Numbered from the stretch's first letter, positions 1-12,103 are shown. The stretch: 64,000 nucleotides of DNA from Haliclystus octoradiatus (GCA_916610825.1 OU744447.1:16103751-16167750); one strand, 5' to 3'. Notes: generated from the sequence alone by a model not told the origin. Numbers and translations: made by a program.

Positions 1-1216
1 TTCTCAAAATACGGCTTGGATTTTCAACGAAGTCTGAAATGGAACTGGAAAATGCAGAAATTGGCAAGGGTTAGTCAAAAAATAAATGGAATAGTATTTA
101 CAGTTGTGTGTACAGTTGCATAAACTAGCATAGCAGTATTTCATGTTATTACTTCAGAACCGTACAGGCCTAGTTATAGACATTCAATCTACCACCTGCT
201 TTGTGATTGAATTGGAATAGTATCAAATATTCTGTGTTTAAGTAAAGGCACATTTATTTTATATAATACACTGTAGCAGTGTACGGTTTCTAGATATGAT
301 ACTGAAATAGGTTATTGAATTCCATAGAAAAGCAAACAGCTGTTTTAATTATCAGATGGCTAGGACCAATAATACATAAGCATATGTTGGATGAAGGTTT
401 TATCAGTTTTAAATTATTAAAACATGCGCAAAGTTGTGATGTACAATAGCAAATTAGAATAGATAGTTATTGTTCTCAAATGTAACATCAATTCACTTCT
501 CAGACTTGCAATCTAGTCAAAACAACATATTTTTTAAATTTACATTTTCAAATGACAAGGAAGCTTAGTTAAACGCACTATAAGAAATAACAGTATTGAA
601 TGAAATCCATGTTTAGTCGTATTAGAATCAGAATGCAACAACTGTATTTACTTTCTATGTAACTGTCGGTGACTCACATAGTCACACTTAAGTCACACTA
701 TGTGACATCAAGTCAAAACGTCTGGAATGACGTAGCTTCCTTGTAACGTCCCGCCTTCACACGCGACGTGCAACAAAAACGCCGAAGTAAGATTGGTGGG
801 CGACCTATTTCAATTACCATAGTTATGACGAAAGATATAATGCTGAATGTTTTAAATCATAAATATGGATTACACGAATGAATTCACAATACGCCTTTAT
901 ATTATTTAACTGAATCAAAAAGGCAGCTTAAAAAATTCAACAATCGCCCTTTCATTTTGAATAGTTGGGGGAAGAAAACAACCCTCGTATACGGCCTTCC
1001 TTCAGCTATTAGTCAGAGACAAAAAGGAAGTGAATTCAACAGTAACTATTTTAGATCAGAAAATGATCTAATAGGTATGATTGAATATGCTATTAATGTG
1101 ACATTAATAACCTTAATTGAGCTCCATCAACACGTTGACAATTAATCCTCAAATACAGCATAAATGATTCGGAGACTTGCATAAACGGCACTGGTTAATT
1201 TGTGTCAGATTCTTAC
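1..1216. other. Intronic or flanking DNA left of the PH-PDZ exon
   Basis: On the minus strand this lies just downstream of the donor of the PH-PDZ exon, so it should be intron. A minus-strand AG at 34-35 followed by a short open frame fits the required phase, but the translation does not look like the rest of a PDZ domain. A short inverted repeat built on TCACATAG and CTATGTGA lies near 675-705. No complete gene is seen. Confidence 0.4.
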
Positions 1217-1739
1217 CTGGTCGTAATACCCCTGTAGCGGCAACAGGTCCTTCTGGTATAATCCTACTAACAAATATAGCCCCACCAACATTTTTAATCG
1301 TACATCCAATTCCATGCTGAGGGTCTTTTTTAATAGTTATTCGTTTGAATTCCTTGCCAAGAAATGAACTCCGTCGTCGAATAGGGTCGTGTTTTTCATT
1401 CCGCAAGTATGTCTCTTTCCCTTTTCTAATCGCAGTAAACCATGCATCACGTTCATTAGAAGACGAACAACTAAATAAATGAACTCTTTTTTCAGTATTA
1501 ATTGTCATACAATATGGTCTACCCTTTTTATGTGATTTTTCAACATTTACTATATCACCAAAGAAAATCCGTCCAGTTGGTGTTAGAGAGTCTTTCTGTT
1601 GTTCCCTTTTGAAATACGATAGAACATCATCTGTTAATACAAAAAATCGGTTCTTCCACAAACGAAAAAAGCCAGTTTTCTTCTGCATGAAACCTTCACG
1701 GTTTGTAGCAAGTCGGGCTGGTAATGTCGACATTTTCAT
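1217..1739 (-). CDS. PH-PDZ domain protein, first coding exon
   Basis: This looks like the first coding exon of an adaptor protein. The ATG at 1739 opens a 174-codon frame. Residues about 13-110 form a pleckstrin homology domain: it starts at REGFMQKKTG, has the FRLWKNRFFVL beta strand, and ends with the helix tryptophan in ERDAWFTAI. A basic linker (about 110-135) leads into the first half of a PDZ domain (about 136-174) with a GIG carboxylate-binding loop and the GPVAATGVLRPG segment. The frame reads on past a good donor (CCAG then GTAAGA on the minus strand, phase 1), so the tail ending near 1149 is intron read-through. The rest of the PDZ should lie left of this window. PH domains usually bind phosphoinositides and PDZ domains bind C-terminal peptides. 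I do not recognise the orthologue. Confidence 0.7.
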
Positions 1740-2543
1740 GACTTTTTAAAATCCAATGTTGACCGATGATGTGGAATGGAACGAATGCTGATATCGCGGT
1801 TTAATGATTACTGTGTGTAATGCTTTCAAACAGGGCGCATGGTGTGATTGCAAAACGTCGCGTTTCTATCTCAATGTCAATCAAACAGGAAATGAGCCCT
1901 CAAATGACAATAGGAAACCATTGTATTTGATCATTGAACTACCGACAAACAATAGCTTATAGAGATTGGTCAATAAACCAAATACAAGCATAGGGTATGT
2001 AATTTCAATTGTGATTATTTACAACATTGTAAAGTTTACTCAGAATCAGAATTCCTATCAAAGCTATGCAATGTGATTGATTTTCTTGAAAAAATTCCTC
2101 AATGGTTTCATATTAAAATGTTGCTGACTAAATTCAAGTTGGCCTTTTATTATCTTGCATAGTTTTGACACTGTAAGATTTCGAAATCTTGCCTGGAAAA
2201 AGGCAAAAGAAATTATGCCCAATCACACCCCTGCAAAACTTTCTCAATTCTGATTGGCTAACCCTTTTTATTCTGTATACTGTGTTAATTACTGATGTTG
2301 CTCTGACGGTTAGGTGTATGTCTGAGTTCCAAAGGTTCATTCTACTTTATAGGGAAGGATAAATGATAAAGAAAAGCTGAATATTTTAACAATCCATATT
2401 TGTTTCATATACGCCACGATAAACTGAATTATCAAAGAGAGACACAGTCAATAAGAGGCTTGGTAGACATTTTATCAAAGTCAATGTTTTTTTGAAACGG
2501 GAAGTTTTTCTCGCAATTTTTACACATGAGCAACTGAAGCTAC
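1740..2543. promoter_or_regulatory. Divergent intergenic region between PH-PDZ and JmjC genes
   Basis: About 800 bp separate the start codons of two genes transcribed away from each other, so both promoters or 5' UTRs should be here unless upstream non-coding exons exist. The region is AT-rich. No clear TATA box or other core element stands out. Confidence 0.4.
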
Positions 2544-5500
2544 ATGCCTGATATCATGTATATTTTAAATTCAATATTTTTGCTCACTTTTACTCGGTTT
2601 ATCGTCTGTAACTCTAATTATGATCATATTGTTTTCCCACGTCCATTGGAGCCAGTCGGAGAAGACTCGGAAATACCCATGGGTCATATGAAACCTTTTG
2701 GTATGCAAAGAGCACCTGAACATCCCGTCAAAGAATACGACAGACCACTTCATCCAGAAACATTTTGGAAAGATCATGTTAAATTTAGAGAACCTTTAGT
2801 ATTTCGTAATGCTATATCAAAATCACCAGCTATTGAAAAATGGACAGATGAGTATTTAAATGAAACTTATGGTGATCTAGATGTTTTAGTTGAATTGAAA
2901 AGAGAAAATCGTACATTCAGTACAGGAAGAATGAGATTGTCTGAATTTATTGAAAATTATAAAAAAGAACAACTTTATGTTGTTTCAATATTACCATCAC
3001 CTATGATGGAAGAAGTACAGGTTGGTTCTAACTTCTATTAAATTAAACTATGTGTTGTCTATGTTAATTAATGTTTAGTGCTGTTCAGTTTAAGCCAGCT
3101 CAAAATGTACAGGTTTCTGTGGAAGGGTCCTAGTTCCAAATAACAAACTCTGCAGTCAAGTAAGCCATGCTTCCTAATTGTAGTGTTGGGGAATGCCAGA
3201 AACTGCACACTGTGCTGCAAAGTATGGCAACTGTGTTCCTTAAACTAGATTTTATTTCTTATTTGTCATTACTCGTGCACTATGGAGACCAAATTCATAA
3301 TTTACCACCCACACTCCAGATTGGAAAGAATGCATTATGCGCGACCAAGGTCATATTTTTTCTCTGAAAAAGTGCGGCTAAAAATCAAATTCTGGTGTAA
3401 TTTTGCGCGGGTGGATGACATATGTAAGCAAATTTTAGATATTGAATCTAAATAATCATAGGAGTTATGTCATTTTCGTATAAAATACCAATAAAATTAT
3501 GAAATGCGCGGCTGGAGCTTCAGCCGCAAAAATGATGGCACGGCCAAGATCTTGCCCGCAAACAGCAACATTTCCAGTCTGCCCACACCCACTAATGTTT
3601 TTGCATTATTTACATCAGCTATGAATACGCAAAGGAAAATTCTATAGGGTGATTCATTGAGTTCTGGTTTCTACTACAGTCAGACTTAGTTAATATCCCA
3701 TTTTTAATGCCCTCCTTCCTTGCTAAATATCGCCACATAAAACTGATTTCTATTTTCCATTCCCCATAATCCTACCTCATTTAATGTCCCATTTTTCATC
3801 CACACCACCAGAGGAGGGATGTTAAGCTAGTTTGACTGTAATTTCTCATATGGGGATTTGAAAGTCAACGTATTCTTTGATTTGGTATATAATATATATG
3901 TTTGATATGAACATTTTTATATAATAACGAATTTTCTAACGTATAATACTGTTGTAATAAATGACAGTGATAAAAAACACGGGATTTTACAATGTTTCGC
4001 CGTATCATATCTTCATGGCATCATCAGGTATATAAATACAAATTACAAATATATAAGGTTTGAGTTTACAAAGGAAATTATCAAATACAATACCACATAA
4101 ATTAAGCAAGCAACTGGGATTTTATAGGATCCAATTGCGTGTTGAGTGTTGGCTTGATCCGCCTGATTGCAAGCATTTCATAAATAAGACAATCAGTTTT
4201 GTTTTTGCATTTATTCAAAACACGGGAAAGTGTGATGACTGTTTTATCGCTGTCGTTTGTTACAAATTGAATAAGCAAGAATTTATTAATTACCGATAGC
4301 ATAATAATGTGATCAATTTAATTTTGTGATTGTAGGCTGTTCCAAGTGTCATGTGTGGTACATTTAAACATTTTACACATGAGTCTAATTTCTGGTATAG
4401 TTCTGGTGGTACAAGATCCGTCATACATTATGATGCTGATCAGAACTTTCATTGTATTATCCAAGGTAGAAAAGATGTTATGATGATTAAAAGAAAATAT
4501 GAAAAATATTTATATATGGTGAACAGGGTGAGGTTTCTATGTAAAAACAAATATTTAGATTGTTGTTATTGTAAATCACCAATATCATTATCTTTTAACA
4601 CTGGAAAAAGGCATATTCCTTGTGAAAAATAGTTCATGAACATGAAATTGCCCAAATGTTCGAAAATTGTTCATGAAATAATCAAGTGTTTATAATAATT
4701 TGAGCAATTTCATATTTAAGTAAGTAATTTGACTGTCTCCAAGTCCGGCTTGCTTTGATGTTCTGAGATTTGATAGTTGGTAAGTGGGACTTGTGTTCTT
4801 TGTTAAGTGTTGGGCAGGATTCTGCCCAACGCGGTTTCTCTGATCTCATTGTTTTCATAAATTTTCACATCTTCGAAAGATAAAATAATCGGGGGTTCAC
4901 ATGGCGTCAAGTTAGGGATAAAAACATCTACCTAATAATTGCTTGATTTTTTTTATCAAGCTTACGAAAACACTGACTACGGGAATAAATCTATGGCTTT
5001 CCTTGCCACCAAAACGATCATTCAAAACTGAGAAAGTTTGCAGCATTTTAAAGAGCAACAACTTGCCAGATTAGTTTGTTGAAGCAAGAACAACAGCATA
5101 TTTTCTAGTTATGATATTTTTGACAGCTCTAAAGATTTAACTTATGATCATAAAGCCAAATTTAAATCGTTTAAATCATGTTTAAATTGCACGCCATGTT
5201 TGCAAAACAAAAATGGAATGAAGACGACTCCCTGGACAACTTCATTTACGGACAAATATTTTACGTCATCTGGCATGGTTTGATGCGTTTCTTTTATCTT
5301 GGAAAACAATAGAATGTCCAAAGGACACAAGTCTCGCTTACCAACATATCATAATCGTCAAAAAATAAGTGAGACTTGGAGCAAGTCAAGTAAGCAATAG
5401 AAACTGAAACAAAATATTTTCCACTACTGGAAGAAATGTGTTGAAAACATAAATTTCAATGTAACTATCTTTACACAAATGTTGAGAGATTTTGAATACT

Positions 5501-8500
5501 GTAAACAAATACAACAGTTTGTTCACTCAGTTCGCTTTGACGTTAGTTTACATAATTCATGCGATTCATCATGTTTAATGTTTCATCACCTCTGTTCGAT
5601 AGTTTATTTATCATAGCAACAGAGTCTGAAATGGAATTAATGGTGCATGACTTGAGATTTTCTTTTTTATAGGCCTAGTAATTAATTAGAAGGAGTCCCA
5701 TAGACCATTCAAACACGCAAAAGACGTTGCTGTGAAATATTTGTTGCGTGTTTCTTTCGTATTGGCAAAAAGTGCATTGGAAATTTTATCCAAGAAAGGT
5801 TGCTTCATATTTGGAAACAAGCATATTTAAAATTAATTTAAATAATCGAATACAATACTTCATTTTACTATTCGCATAATCAATATTTTATTATTATCCG
5901 ATTAATAATCGATCAATCAATATTTGGTTTGCATTCCTAGTTCATGAACGTAGAGAGAGATGTGTTTAATTGTACTACAGATGTTCTTGAAGTTCATGAA
6001 CTGTTCATGCTTTTTACAGGGGAATTCCCCTTACATCCCAGTTCGTGAAGGATTCATAGTCCGTTAAATTTGAAAATGCTTCTTTTGACAGACACTTCAT
6101 GAGTGCTTATATTAACAGTTCATTAAAAGGTTCATAAACGTTCAACATTGGACCCTGTTTAACATTATCTTTCCCTTGATCTATCATTAGCAATCCATGA
6201 ACCTTTCATTCATGGTTCATAAAATTGGGACCAGCTAGATTTTGCAGACAAATTTAATGGGTGTTATAAATTATTTTGTGGAAACATCTGCATACTTTAC
6301 ATTTGCTATTTGCAGGTGGACCTGTTGTACTACATTTCTGGTACATCAAACAGCAGAATTTATGACCTAGCAAAATATATCTTTGAGTTTCAAAAGTCAA
6401 TGAAGTTTTCTAAAATTTTTAGGCAATTCACAAACTATTTTTACTAGATTGTTTGTATCAAACTTATTTGTTGGAATAGCTGGGATGATACAATCATTAT
6501 AATTAAAGTAAGGTTTACTTACTTTATTGTATTCAATGCATCGCAATTATTTGTAATTTTCACACTGCAATAATTTGTATTGATTACAGTGTCAATCATC
6601 CAATCTCTATATTTATTTTAGGTTGCAACAGCTGGTTCTGGATTCTCAACTGTAGACCCTGATAAAATTGATATATTGAAAAACCCAGATATTAAGTATG
6701 CCAAATGGACATATGCAAGCCTTCGTAGTGGCGATTGTATTTATATTCCTGGTGGTACGTTAATTATTCAATGTTTAAATCCTTAGTTTCATTCTGTCTT
6801 GACTCTTGTTAGTTTGAATATAAAATATATTTCAGTGAGTTTTTTCTTCTGGGTTTTGCAATGTGTTATAACCTTTTGAAAAGTTTGATGTGCTTGTGAG
6901 ATAAAATGCGATTCAAGAATTTATTGCCAAGATATTGAAATCTTCAAAGCTTGGTCAACTCTGTTGCAAAACTTTAAAGGACAATTCATGTACTTCATAG
7001 ATTATTCATAAACAATTCATGAACTGTTACGAAAAATTCATGAACAATCAGAATACTATGATACAATTATAAATTTACTGATGCTCGATGCCGATTTGTT
7101 ACACACATATTGGTCATTTAACCGACAGATTAATTGAATCTTCTGGTTATTACCCACTCAAGCAAATCATTACGATTCTCTGACAACACAAGAATTAGGT
7201 ATTTTCATTATAAAATTTGATGTTGAAATTAAACATTAAATATGTTAGGTTAACATCAAACAAATGATAATAAAATCCCCATACAAACACTTACCAACCA
7301 TAAAATAAATCAATAAGCCTACTAAAATATCAACCTACTTTTTTATGTGAAACTACTTTTTTGAAAATTTAACTCTATTAGCTTTTTCATTGTAAATAAA
7401 ATAATTCATTCAACCGTGCTGCTCCCACATTTTAATAGTTCCTACTAATGTGTTAAGATGTTATGGCAATAGAAGGTGTGGAGTGGCATGATGAATTACT
7501 CTAGTGTTATGAATTACAAAACAATGCAAACAAAACGAAAGCATGTCTATGAATTTGATCAACAATCAATAATTGATTCAAGGATTAAAAACTTGTTTAT
7601 TTGTTAATGCCAATTATTTTTGATTGCTAAAGCTACTGCTGATGATCAGTAGAACTGGTTACTTTCAGAACATTTGTCTCATTCCTTTGAATGACATATT
7701 TTTCAGGAATTATTTATTAACTCTTCATACAAAAGTATGCCATCTCATGTTCATGAACTAATTTCTCAAGGGTTAGAAATTGGCATCACATTTAAATAGC
7801 AGGATTTCACTGAACAAATCTCAAGATTGATTAATAAGAAAATGTTAATCTGTTTTTGTTTGTTTGATGACTGCATGAACTTACCGTGGTAGCGTTTATT
7901 GTTTTTAGGATATTTGCATCAGGTCCGCGCTTATGGAAGGACTCTTTCAGCAACAACATTATTCACTGAAGAGGTAAATCATACATTTAGTAATGCCGGA
8001 TGTGAATCATTTGACGCAGACCAATATTACCCAATGACAGACATCAATTTCCATTGGACATACAACAAAGGTGACAAGACTATTGATATGGGCTATATGA
8101 ATGTTGAGCGATTAAGAAGCTTCATCAGGAACGTTCTCAAAGATAAAGGTGGCAAAGAAAGGAAATTAGAGTTTAAAAAATTCAAAGCATTTTATCGTCA
8201 ATTTTCATACGGTGGAGCACAACTTACTGCAAGATATGTTTGGGACAAAATATTTAATATCACAAATGGTGTTTTGGATGACAATACATTGTCTTCTTTA
8301 ACGCGACATCAACTAAAACTTGCGGCAAGAGCACTGGACCCTCCTCATGGACCCAAAACTGATGGAGAAGAGAGAATATCATTGCGTCCCGGCGAAGGAA
8401 TGGACAATGAAATGAATGATGATGAAGAACTCAAACATGCAACTGAAGAAGAGAAACAGGAAATGAAAAACAGGATAGAGCAACTCAAAAGAGAGGCTAG

Positions 8501-8546
8501 GGAGCAGGTCCTTGGAATAGGCCTTCCTGCTCACAATGAATTGTAA
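2544..8546 (+). CDS. JmjC/cupin_8 oxygenase-like protein, probably ER luminal (4 exons, 479 aa)
   Basis: Four exons join in frame: 2544-3020, 4336-4527, 6622-6754 and 7909-8546, all GT-AG with phases 0, 0 and 1. The product is 479 aa. Residues 1-22 look like a signal peptide (hydrophobic run ILNSIFLLTFTRFIV). The cupin core carries the Fe(II) HxD pair H190-x-D192 in RSVIHYDAD, a distal H271 in YIPGGYLHQV, and K205 in the QGRK segment as candidate 2-oxoglutarate ligand, so the catalytic set looks complete. The C-terminal 200 residues are charged and helical and end in HNEL, close to the KDEL/HDEL retrieval signals. Proteins of this family hydroxylate protein side chains; the substrate here is unknown. 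JMJD8 is an ER relative but much shorter. Introns contain GTTCATGAAC-type repeats and a small hAT-like MITE. Confidence 0.85.
3316..3581. mobile_element. 266-bp hAT-type MITE in JmjC intron 1
   Basis: The left end CCAGATTGGAAAG and the right end (reverse complement CAGACTGGAAATG) form short terminal inverted repeats. They are flanked by CCCACACT (3308-3315) and CCCACACC (3582-3589), an 8-bp duplication with one mismatch. The left end resembles that of the 4-kb hAT element at 12059 (CCAGGTTGAAAAGAATGG), and both carry GCGCG motifs just inside the ends. It is probably a short non-autonomous relative. No coding capacity. Confidence 0.6.
4633..4700. repeat. GTTCATGAAC-family repeat
   Basis: Contains TTCATGAAC and TTCATGAAA palindromic motifs about 40 bp apart, immediately downstream of JmjC exon 2. 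It resembles the copy at 20335-20465, including the GAAAT(T/C)(G/A)CCCAAA segment. Confidence 0.5.
5938..6235. repeat. GTTCATGAAC-family repeat cluster
   Basis: Several TTCATGAAC and variant motifs (TTCATGAACG, GTTCATGCT, GGTTCATAAAC) lie in JmjC intron 2, with an ACAGGGGAATTCCCCT palindrome near 6017. It is a degenerate member of the family dispersed through the first 25 kb. Confidence 0.45.
6985..7050. repeat. GTTCATGAAC-family repeat
   Basis: Short cluster of motifs such as CAATTCATGAACTG and AAATTCATGAAC in the third JmjC intron. No clear ends. Confidence 0.4.
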
Positions 8547-9673
8547 TTCAACATATATCCAAAGTCACACATTTTGTGTTGATACATTTTGTTGGTATTT
8601 TTTGTAAAGGATATTTGTATAAACCAGTCATTGATTGACTGAAGGAATATAATGATAAAAAGGTCAGCTATATATGTTCACCTATTAGGTGTTATTTATC
8701 GGACATACAACATATGTTTCTGTTAGTCTCAAGATTTTTCTCCAAACTTTTAACAACTTTTGACTGTCTTATGTCACATGGAACATCTATCATATTTCAG
8801 CTTTCCATGGCTCAAATCTTCAGGTAGGCATCTCCTGATTGACAACATTTAAGTCTGCCATGCAAAAATGTCAACTATGTATCCCTTCAAAAAACAGTTC
8901 AGGAGTTCATGAACAGCTTATGAACAATTCATGAAAATTTGTGGCCATTTAACGTTCATGAACTGTTCATGAACTCCTGAACTGTATTTAAGGGTAGTTA
9001 TTTATAGGCTAGACTGTCCTCCCAGTGTTGGAATTGTGCTTGTACCCCTGATTAATCTATGTACCAGCTGTCAATGTATTCAAGAAATTATGTATGTTTA
9101 AAGGCAAATATCAACTCCAACACGCTTTTGTAGCATGTATATTAAAAATGCTATTTTCAAACAAGGTATAATTATAAAAGGAGAATTTTAATGTGTTTTT
9201 GAATTTACATTCGAGAGATTTTAATATCTAGGTCTAGCATAATAATTATTAATTATACTTATAGGTAGCCCTATATAGAATAATGGATGATTTAAACAAA
9301 ATATATGAACTGCTAATATATAGTTTATTTATCAGATTGTATGTCTTTAATTTTAAAATCAATCATGACCCCAAATCATGTACGCAACTTACTGAACAAT
9401 GCGTAGTATTACGTAGTCCCAGTCAGTTGATCACTATTGATTATAAAGAGCTCATTTACTTGCGTGATATTGTAATAATAAGTGTACAATAAATACACCA
9501 AATAATATCAAAATTTCAGTAAGCTACAATTTCTTTTGTGCTCTGATACCACCATCAACGTTAAATAAACTGTAAGAAAATGAGCATGACTACACTACAA
9601 ACACACTTGTTAACTTAACATACGCTGATGTGTTGGAAATTGCTGGTGATTCATATCAATGATTCCTTACATT
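8547..9673. other. Convergent intergenic region
   Basis: This holds the 3' ends of the JmjC gene (plus) and the membrane-protein gene (minus). A plus-strand AATAAA at about 9489 may serve a long JmjC 3' UTR. Apart from the MITE at 8880-8995, nothing coding is recognised; the short open frame near 9283-9492 has no visible domain. Confidence 0.4.
8880..8995. mobile_element. Palindromic MITE of the GTTCATGAAC family
   Basis: About 116 bp with long imperfect inverted ends. The left end reads TATCCCTTCAAAAAACAGTT then CAGGAGTTCATGAACAG. The reverse complement of the right end reads TACCCTTAAATACAGTT then CAGGAGTTCATGAACAG. Arms are roughly 36 bp and AT-rich sequence fills the middle. This is the best-defined single copy of the repeat family and sits just downstream of the JmjC gene. 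Confidence 0.65.
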
Positions 9674-11089
9674 CTATTGGGTTTTCGTTTTTATGCTTTC
9701 TTCTGATTCTGTAAGTGATGAATTTTGAGGAGGTTCTTCTTTGGCGTAATTGCGTTCACGCCTTACAAAAATTATCAAATAATATATACGTGAAAACAGG
9801 AATCGTAATCCAACATAAAGAGCTTTCAGACTTCTTGTGACAACAGTTTGTACAACGAACAATTGAGATTTTAATGGATCAAATTTACCATGTAATGCTT
9901 CATGAACTATTTTGAAAATTGTAAATTGATTGCATCGCTCAATGATAACAGCAACAATTGGACTATCGAGTAACATTTTCAATCCTGCTGATACAGATGA
10001 GAATGAAGCACGGAGAGATCTGAAAATCAAGCTTGAAATTGCAACGATAGGTGTAATAACCGGCTTGAAAAACTGATAGAAAATCATAAAAAACTGCATA
10101 AACGGGTCAAGTAATCCTGGCAAAACGTTTATTATTGGTTTAAAAGCAGAAGTGAATGGCAATATAGCAGCCGAGATGATCATATAAACTGGTTTCATAT
10201 AAGTCCACCAATAATCAGAAAAGAGGGATAATACCCCATCAAGCCAATGCATAAAACTTTTCATAATTATAAGATAGTATTCAATTAATTGAACAACAGG
10301 TCTTAATGATGCTCTTATGAAATCAACATGTTTATATAATTGCCATACAGCCCATAGCAATGATAGAATAGTGTAGATAAGAAATATATATTCCATTGTT
10401 TTACGCAATGTAGCAGAATACCATTGGTACGGTATAAAATTAACCCATTCAGGTAAACCTTCTCTTATTTTTGCAAGTGGACATGAACCTATTATTAATG
10501 ATTTATCTTGTTGCTCTTTCAAACGTTGAAGCTTCAAAGAATGGAGGACATTTCTCATTGGGTCCAAAGAAGCCAAATCTAGTACAACTTTAACCATTCT
10601 ACAATTCATTACTTGCATGAAATGATTATTTTCAACTGTAGAAATTGATTCTTTATCATCACATCGTGTCCAAGATAAAACTGGGGTGTTGGTTTCGACT
10701 AAAAGCCTGCAATTCATTGTATTCCAAGAACCAAACTTTGATGTGACTTTTAAATCAGCAGCAGACAGGTTAGCACATTCAAGCATTTTAAATCTTGAAC
10801 ATTTTTCTAGTTTTATAGCATCGATATCGGGGACTTTAAAATATAATTTCGATTCGCCGGTAACATAGACAACATATGCTTTCAAATCTAGCTTTGAAAT
10901 CCAGTCTTCTTGTGGAATTTCTTGAGCCAAATTAACCTTTTTTGAATCAGATTTTAGTAGCTTCCGTTTTATCTTTTCCACATCCTTGAGTTTGTACTTA
11001 ACTCGACCACTCTTGAGAGATTGTATTGGTAGAATAATTTCCTGGTTTTGTTCTGTCCCCGTTAGCAAAATAGGCGGTTCCATTTTCAA
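9674..11089 (-). CDS. Intronless multi-pass membrane protein of unknown function (471 aa)
   Basis: A single uninterrupted frame runs from the ATG at 11089 to a stop at 9674. The first 230 or so residues are soluble in character and lysine-rich at the start, with no signal peptide. From about residue 233 the protein is strongly hydrophobic, with five or six likely membrane segments, including YIFLIYTILSLLWAVW, VYMIISAAILPF, LLDPFMQFFMIFYQFF, VITPIVAISSLIF and a final LFSRIYYLIIFV. A charged tail ends in SEESIKTKTQ. Length and codon pattern support a real gene. I do not recognise the family. Lack of introns beside multi-exon neighbours could mean a retrocopy or a naturally single-exon gene. It converges with the JmjC gene. 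Confidence 0.75.
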   Translation of the reverse strand: MKMEPPILLTGTEQNQEIILPIQSLKSGRVKYKLKDVEKIKRKLLKSDSKKVNLAQEIPQEDWISKLDLKAYVVYVTGESKLYFKVPDIDAIKLEKCSRFKMLECANLSAADLKVTSKFGSWNTMNCRLLVETNTPVLSWTRCDDKESISTVENNHFMQVMNCRMVKVVLDLASLDPMRNVLHSLKLQRLKEQQDKSLIIGSCPLAKIREGLPEWVNFIPYQWYSATLRKTMEYIFLIYTILSLLWAVWQLYKHVDFIRASLRPVVQLIEYYLIIMKSFMHWLDGVLSLFSDYWWTYMKPVYMIISAAILPFTSAFKPIINVLPGLLDPFMQFFMIFYQFFKPVITPIVAISSLIFRSLRASFSSVSAGLKMLLDSPIVAVIIERCNQFTIFKIVHEALHGKFDPLKSQLFVVQTVVTRSLKALYVGLRFLFSRIYYLIIFVRRERNYAKEEPPQNSSLTESEESIKTKTQ

Positions 11090-12050
11090 TTCAGATACGA
11101 CATAAAAGATTCATAGCACGTTGACTAGTTGAAATCTCGAAAATGAATTTCGAAAGAAGAAGGCTATTTGTCCACCACGGCCTCGCTTGAGGACATCTCA
11201 AATGCTTAGCTCCGATATATCGAAGCATGATTTTAATAATGATACCGATGTTTCAATTCTCATCTCTAAAAGACAACATCTGTAGGCAAGGCAAAGTATT
11301 TACATTAATTTCTTACTTTGTACTTTGAAATTTTGTATCGGATACACGAAGAATATCATTCGAAAATATTTAATATTTTTTCTGTTAATTACAAATCGGA
11401 TCAGCAGACGAAAAAAATAACGTGGTATCGGCTTTGGACATATTACGAGTTTATAAATTTCTGACCTCGTTTCATATCCTCTCAAGATTGTCAACTGAGG
11501 CATACACATAACGGGTGATAAACGGGCAAACTTGAGTTAGCTTCATTTTCTACAACTCATTGCGCTGTATCGAATTCCTGATTTGCTGATACGGTAAAGT
11601 CACAGTACTATACAGTAGATATTTACCTTATCAATAAAGTTTAAAGCATGAAATCTATGGAAACACTTCGAAGAGTCTGCAGATATGGCATTCATTCAAG
11701 AATAATTGGATCATCCTCTGAAAAGTTGCAATTAACTGCAGAAATAAAACGTATTGTTATTTGTATATTGTATTGTGTATTCGTATAGGTTTATCTATCA
11801 TATTAAATCACAACTTAAATAATAATAGACCCCATGTCCTCATTGACCTTGGCGCTGCCTATTAATTTCAAGAGATGGTCAAAACTCAACTAAAATATAA
11901 GCATATAAATATTAAATTAATGCATGCAATTCAATTGCAAAATTGCTTGCCACCTCGAGATCATGCTTCTCTAGTTTACAGAAAAGGGCACTTTTGCGGC
12001 TTAAAAGACAAAAACTGTTATCTCAGGGACAGTCCTGCGCCGCCCCTGCT
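11090..12050. other. Upstream region of the membrane-protein gene
   Basis: This should include the promoter of the minus-strand membrane-protein gene and perhaps a divergent plus-strand start. A plus-strand ATG at 11648 opens a short frame that could be a first exon (listed separately). No other feature is clear. Confidence 0.35.
11648..11750 (+). CDS. Candidate first exon of the unrecognised gene at 17.3-26.3 kb
   Basis: The ATG at 11648 begins MKSMETLRRVCRYGIHSR, a basic start that could be a targeting peptide. The frame reaches a possible donor at 11751 (AAAC then GTATTG) in phase 1, the phase needed by the exon at 17329. If used, the 4-kb hAT element would lie in intron 1 and the full protein would be 218 aa. 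The donor is weak and phase agreement alone has a one-in-three chance, so this is only a hypothesis. Confidence 0.25.
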
Positions 12051-12079
12051 GCCCTCTGCCAGGTTGAAAAGAATGGTCC

Positions 12080-12103
12080 GCGCGGGGAATGCATTCCCCG
12101 CGC
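12080..12103. repeat. 24-bp perfect palindrome in the hAT left end
   Basis: Centred on ATGCAT, with arms GCGCGGGGAAT and ATTCCCCGCGC. It joins the terminal inverted repeat to the subterminal region and may be a transposase-binding site or hairpin. Confidence 0.7.

Noticed and set aside
1..60. Possible second exon of the PH-PDZ gene (minus strand, AG at 34-35)
   Set aside because: Phase fits, but the translation does not resemble the remainder of a PDZ domain.
4060..4302. Overlapping open frames on both strands
   Set aside because: They lie in JmjC intron 1, have no domain, and show no splice support.
6317..6440. Possible extra JmjC exon after an AG at about 6316
   Set aside because: The exons at 4336-4527 and 6622-6754 already join in frame and match the cupin fold; inserting this piece would disrupt it.
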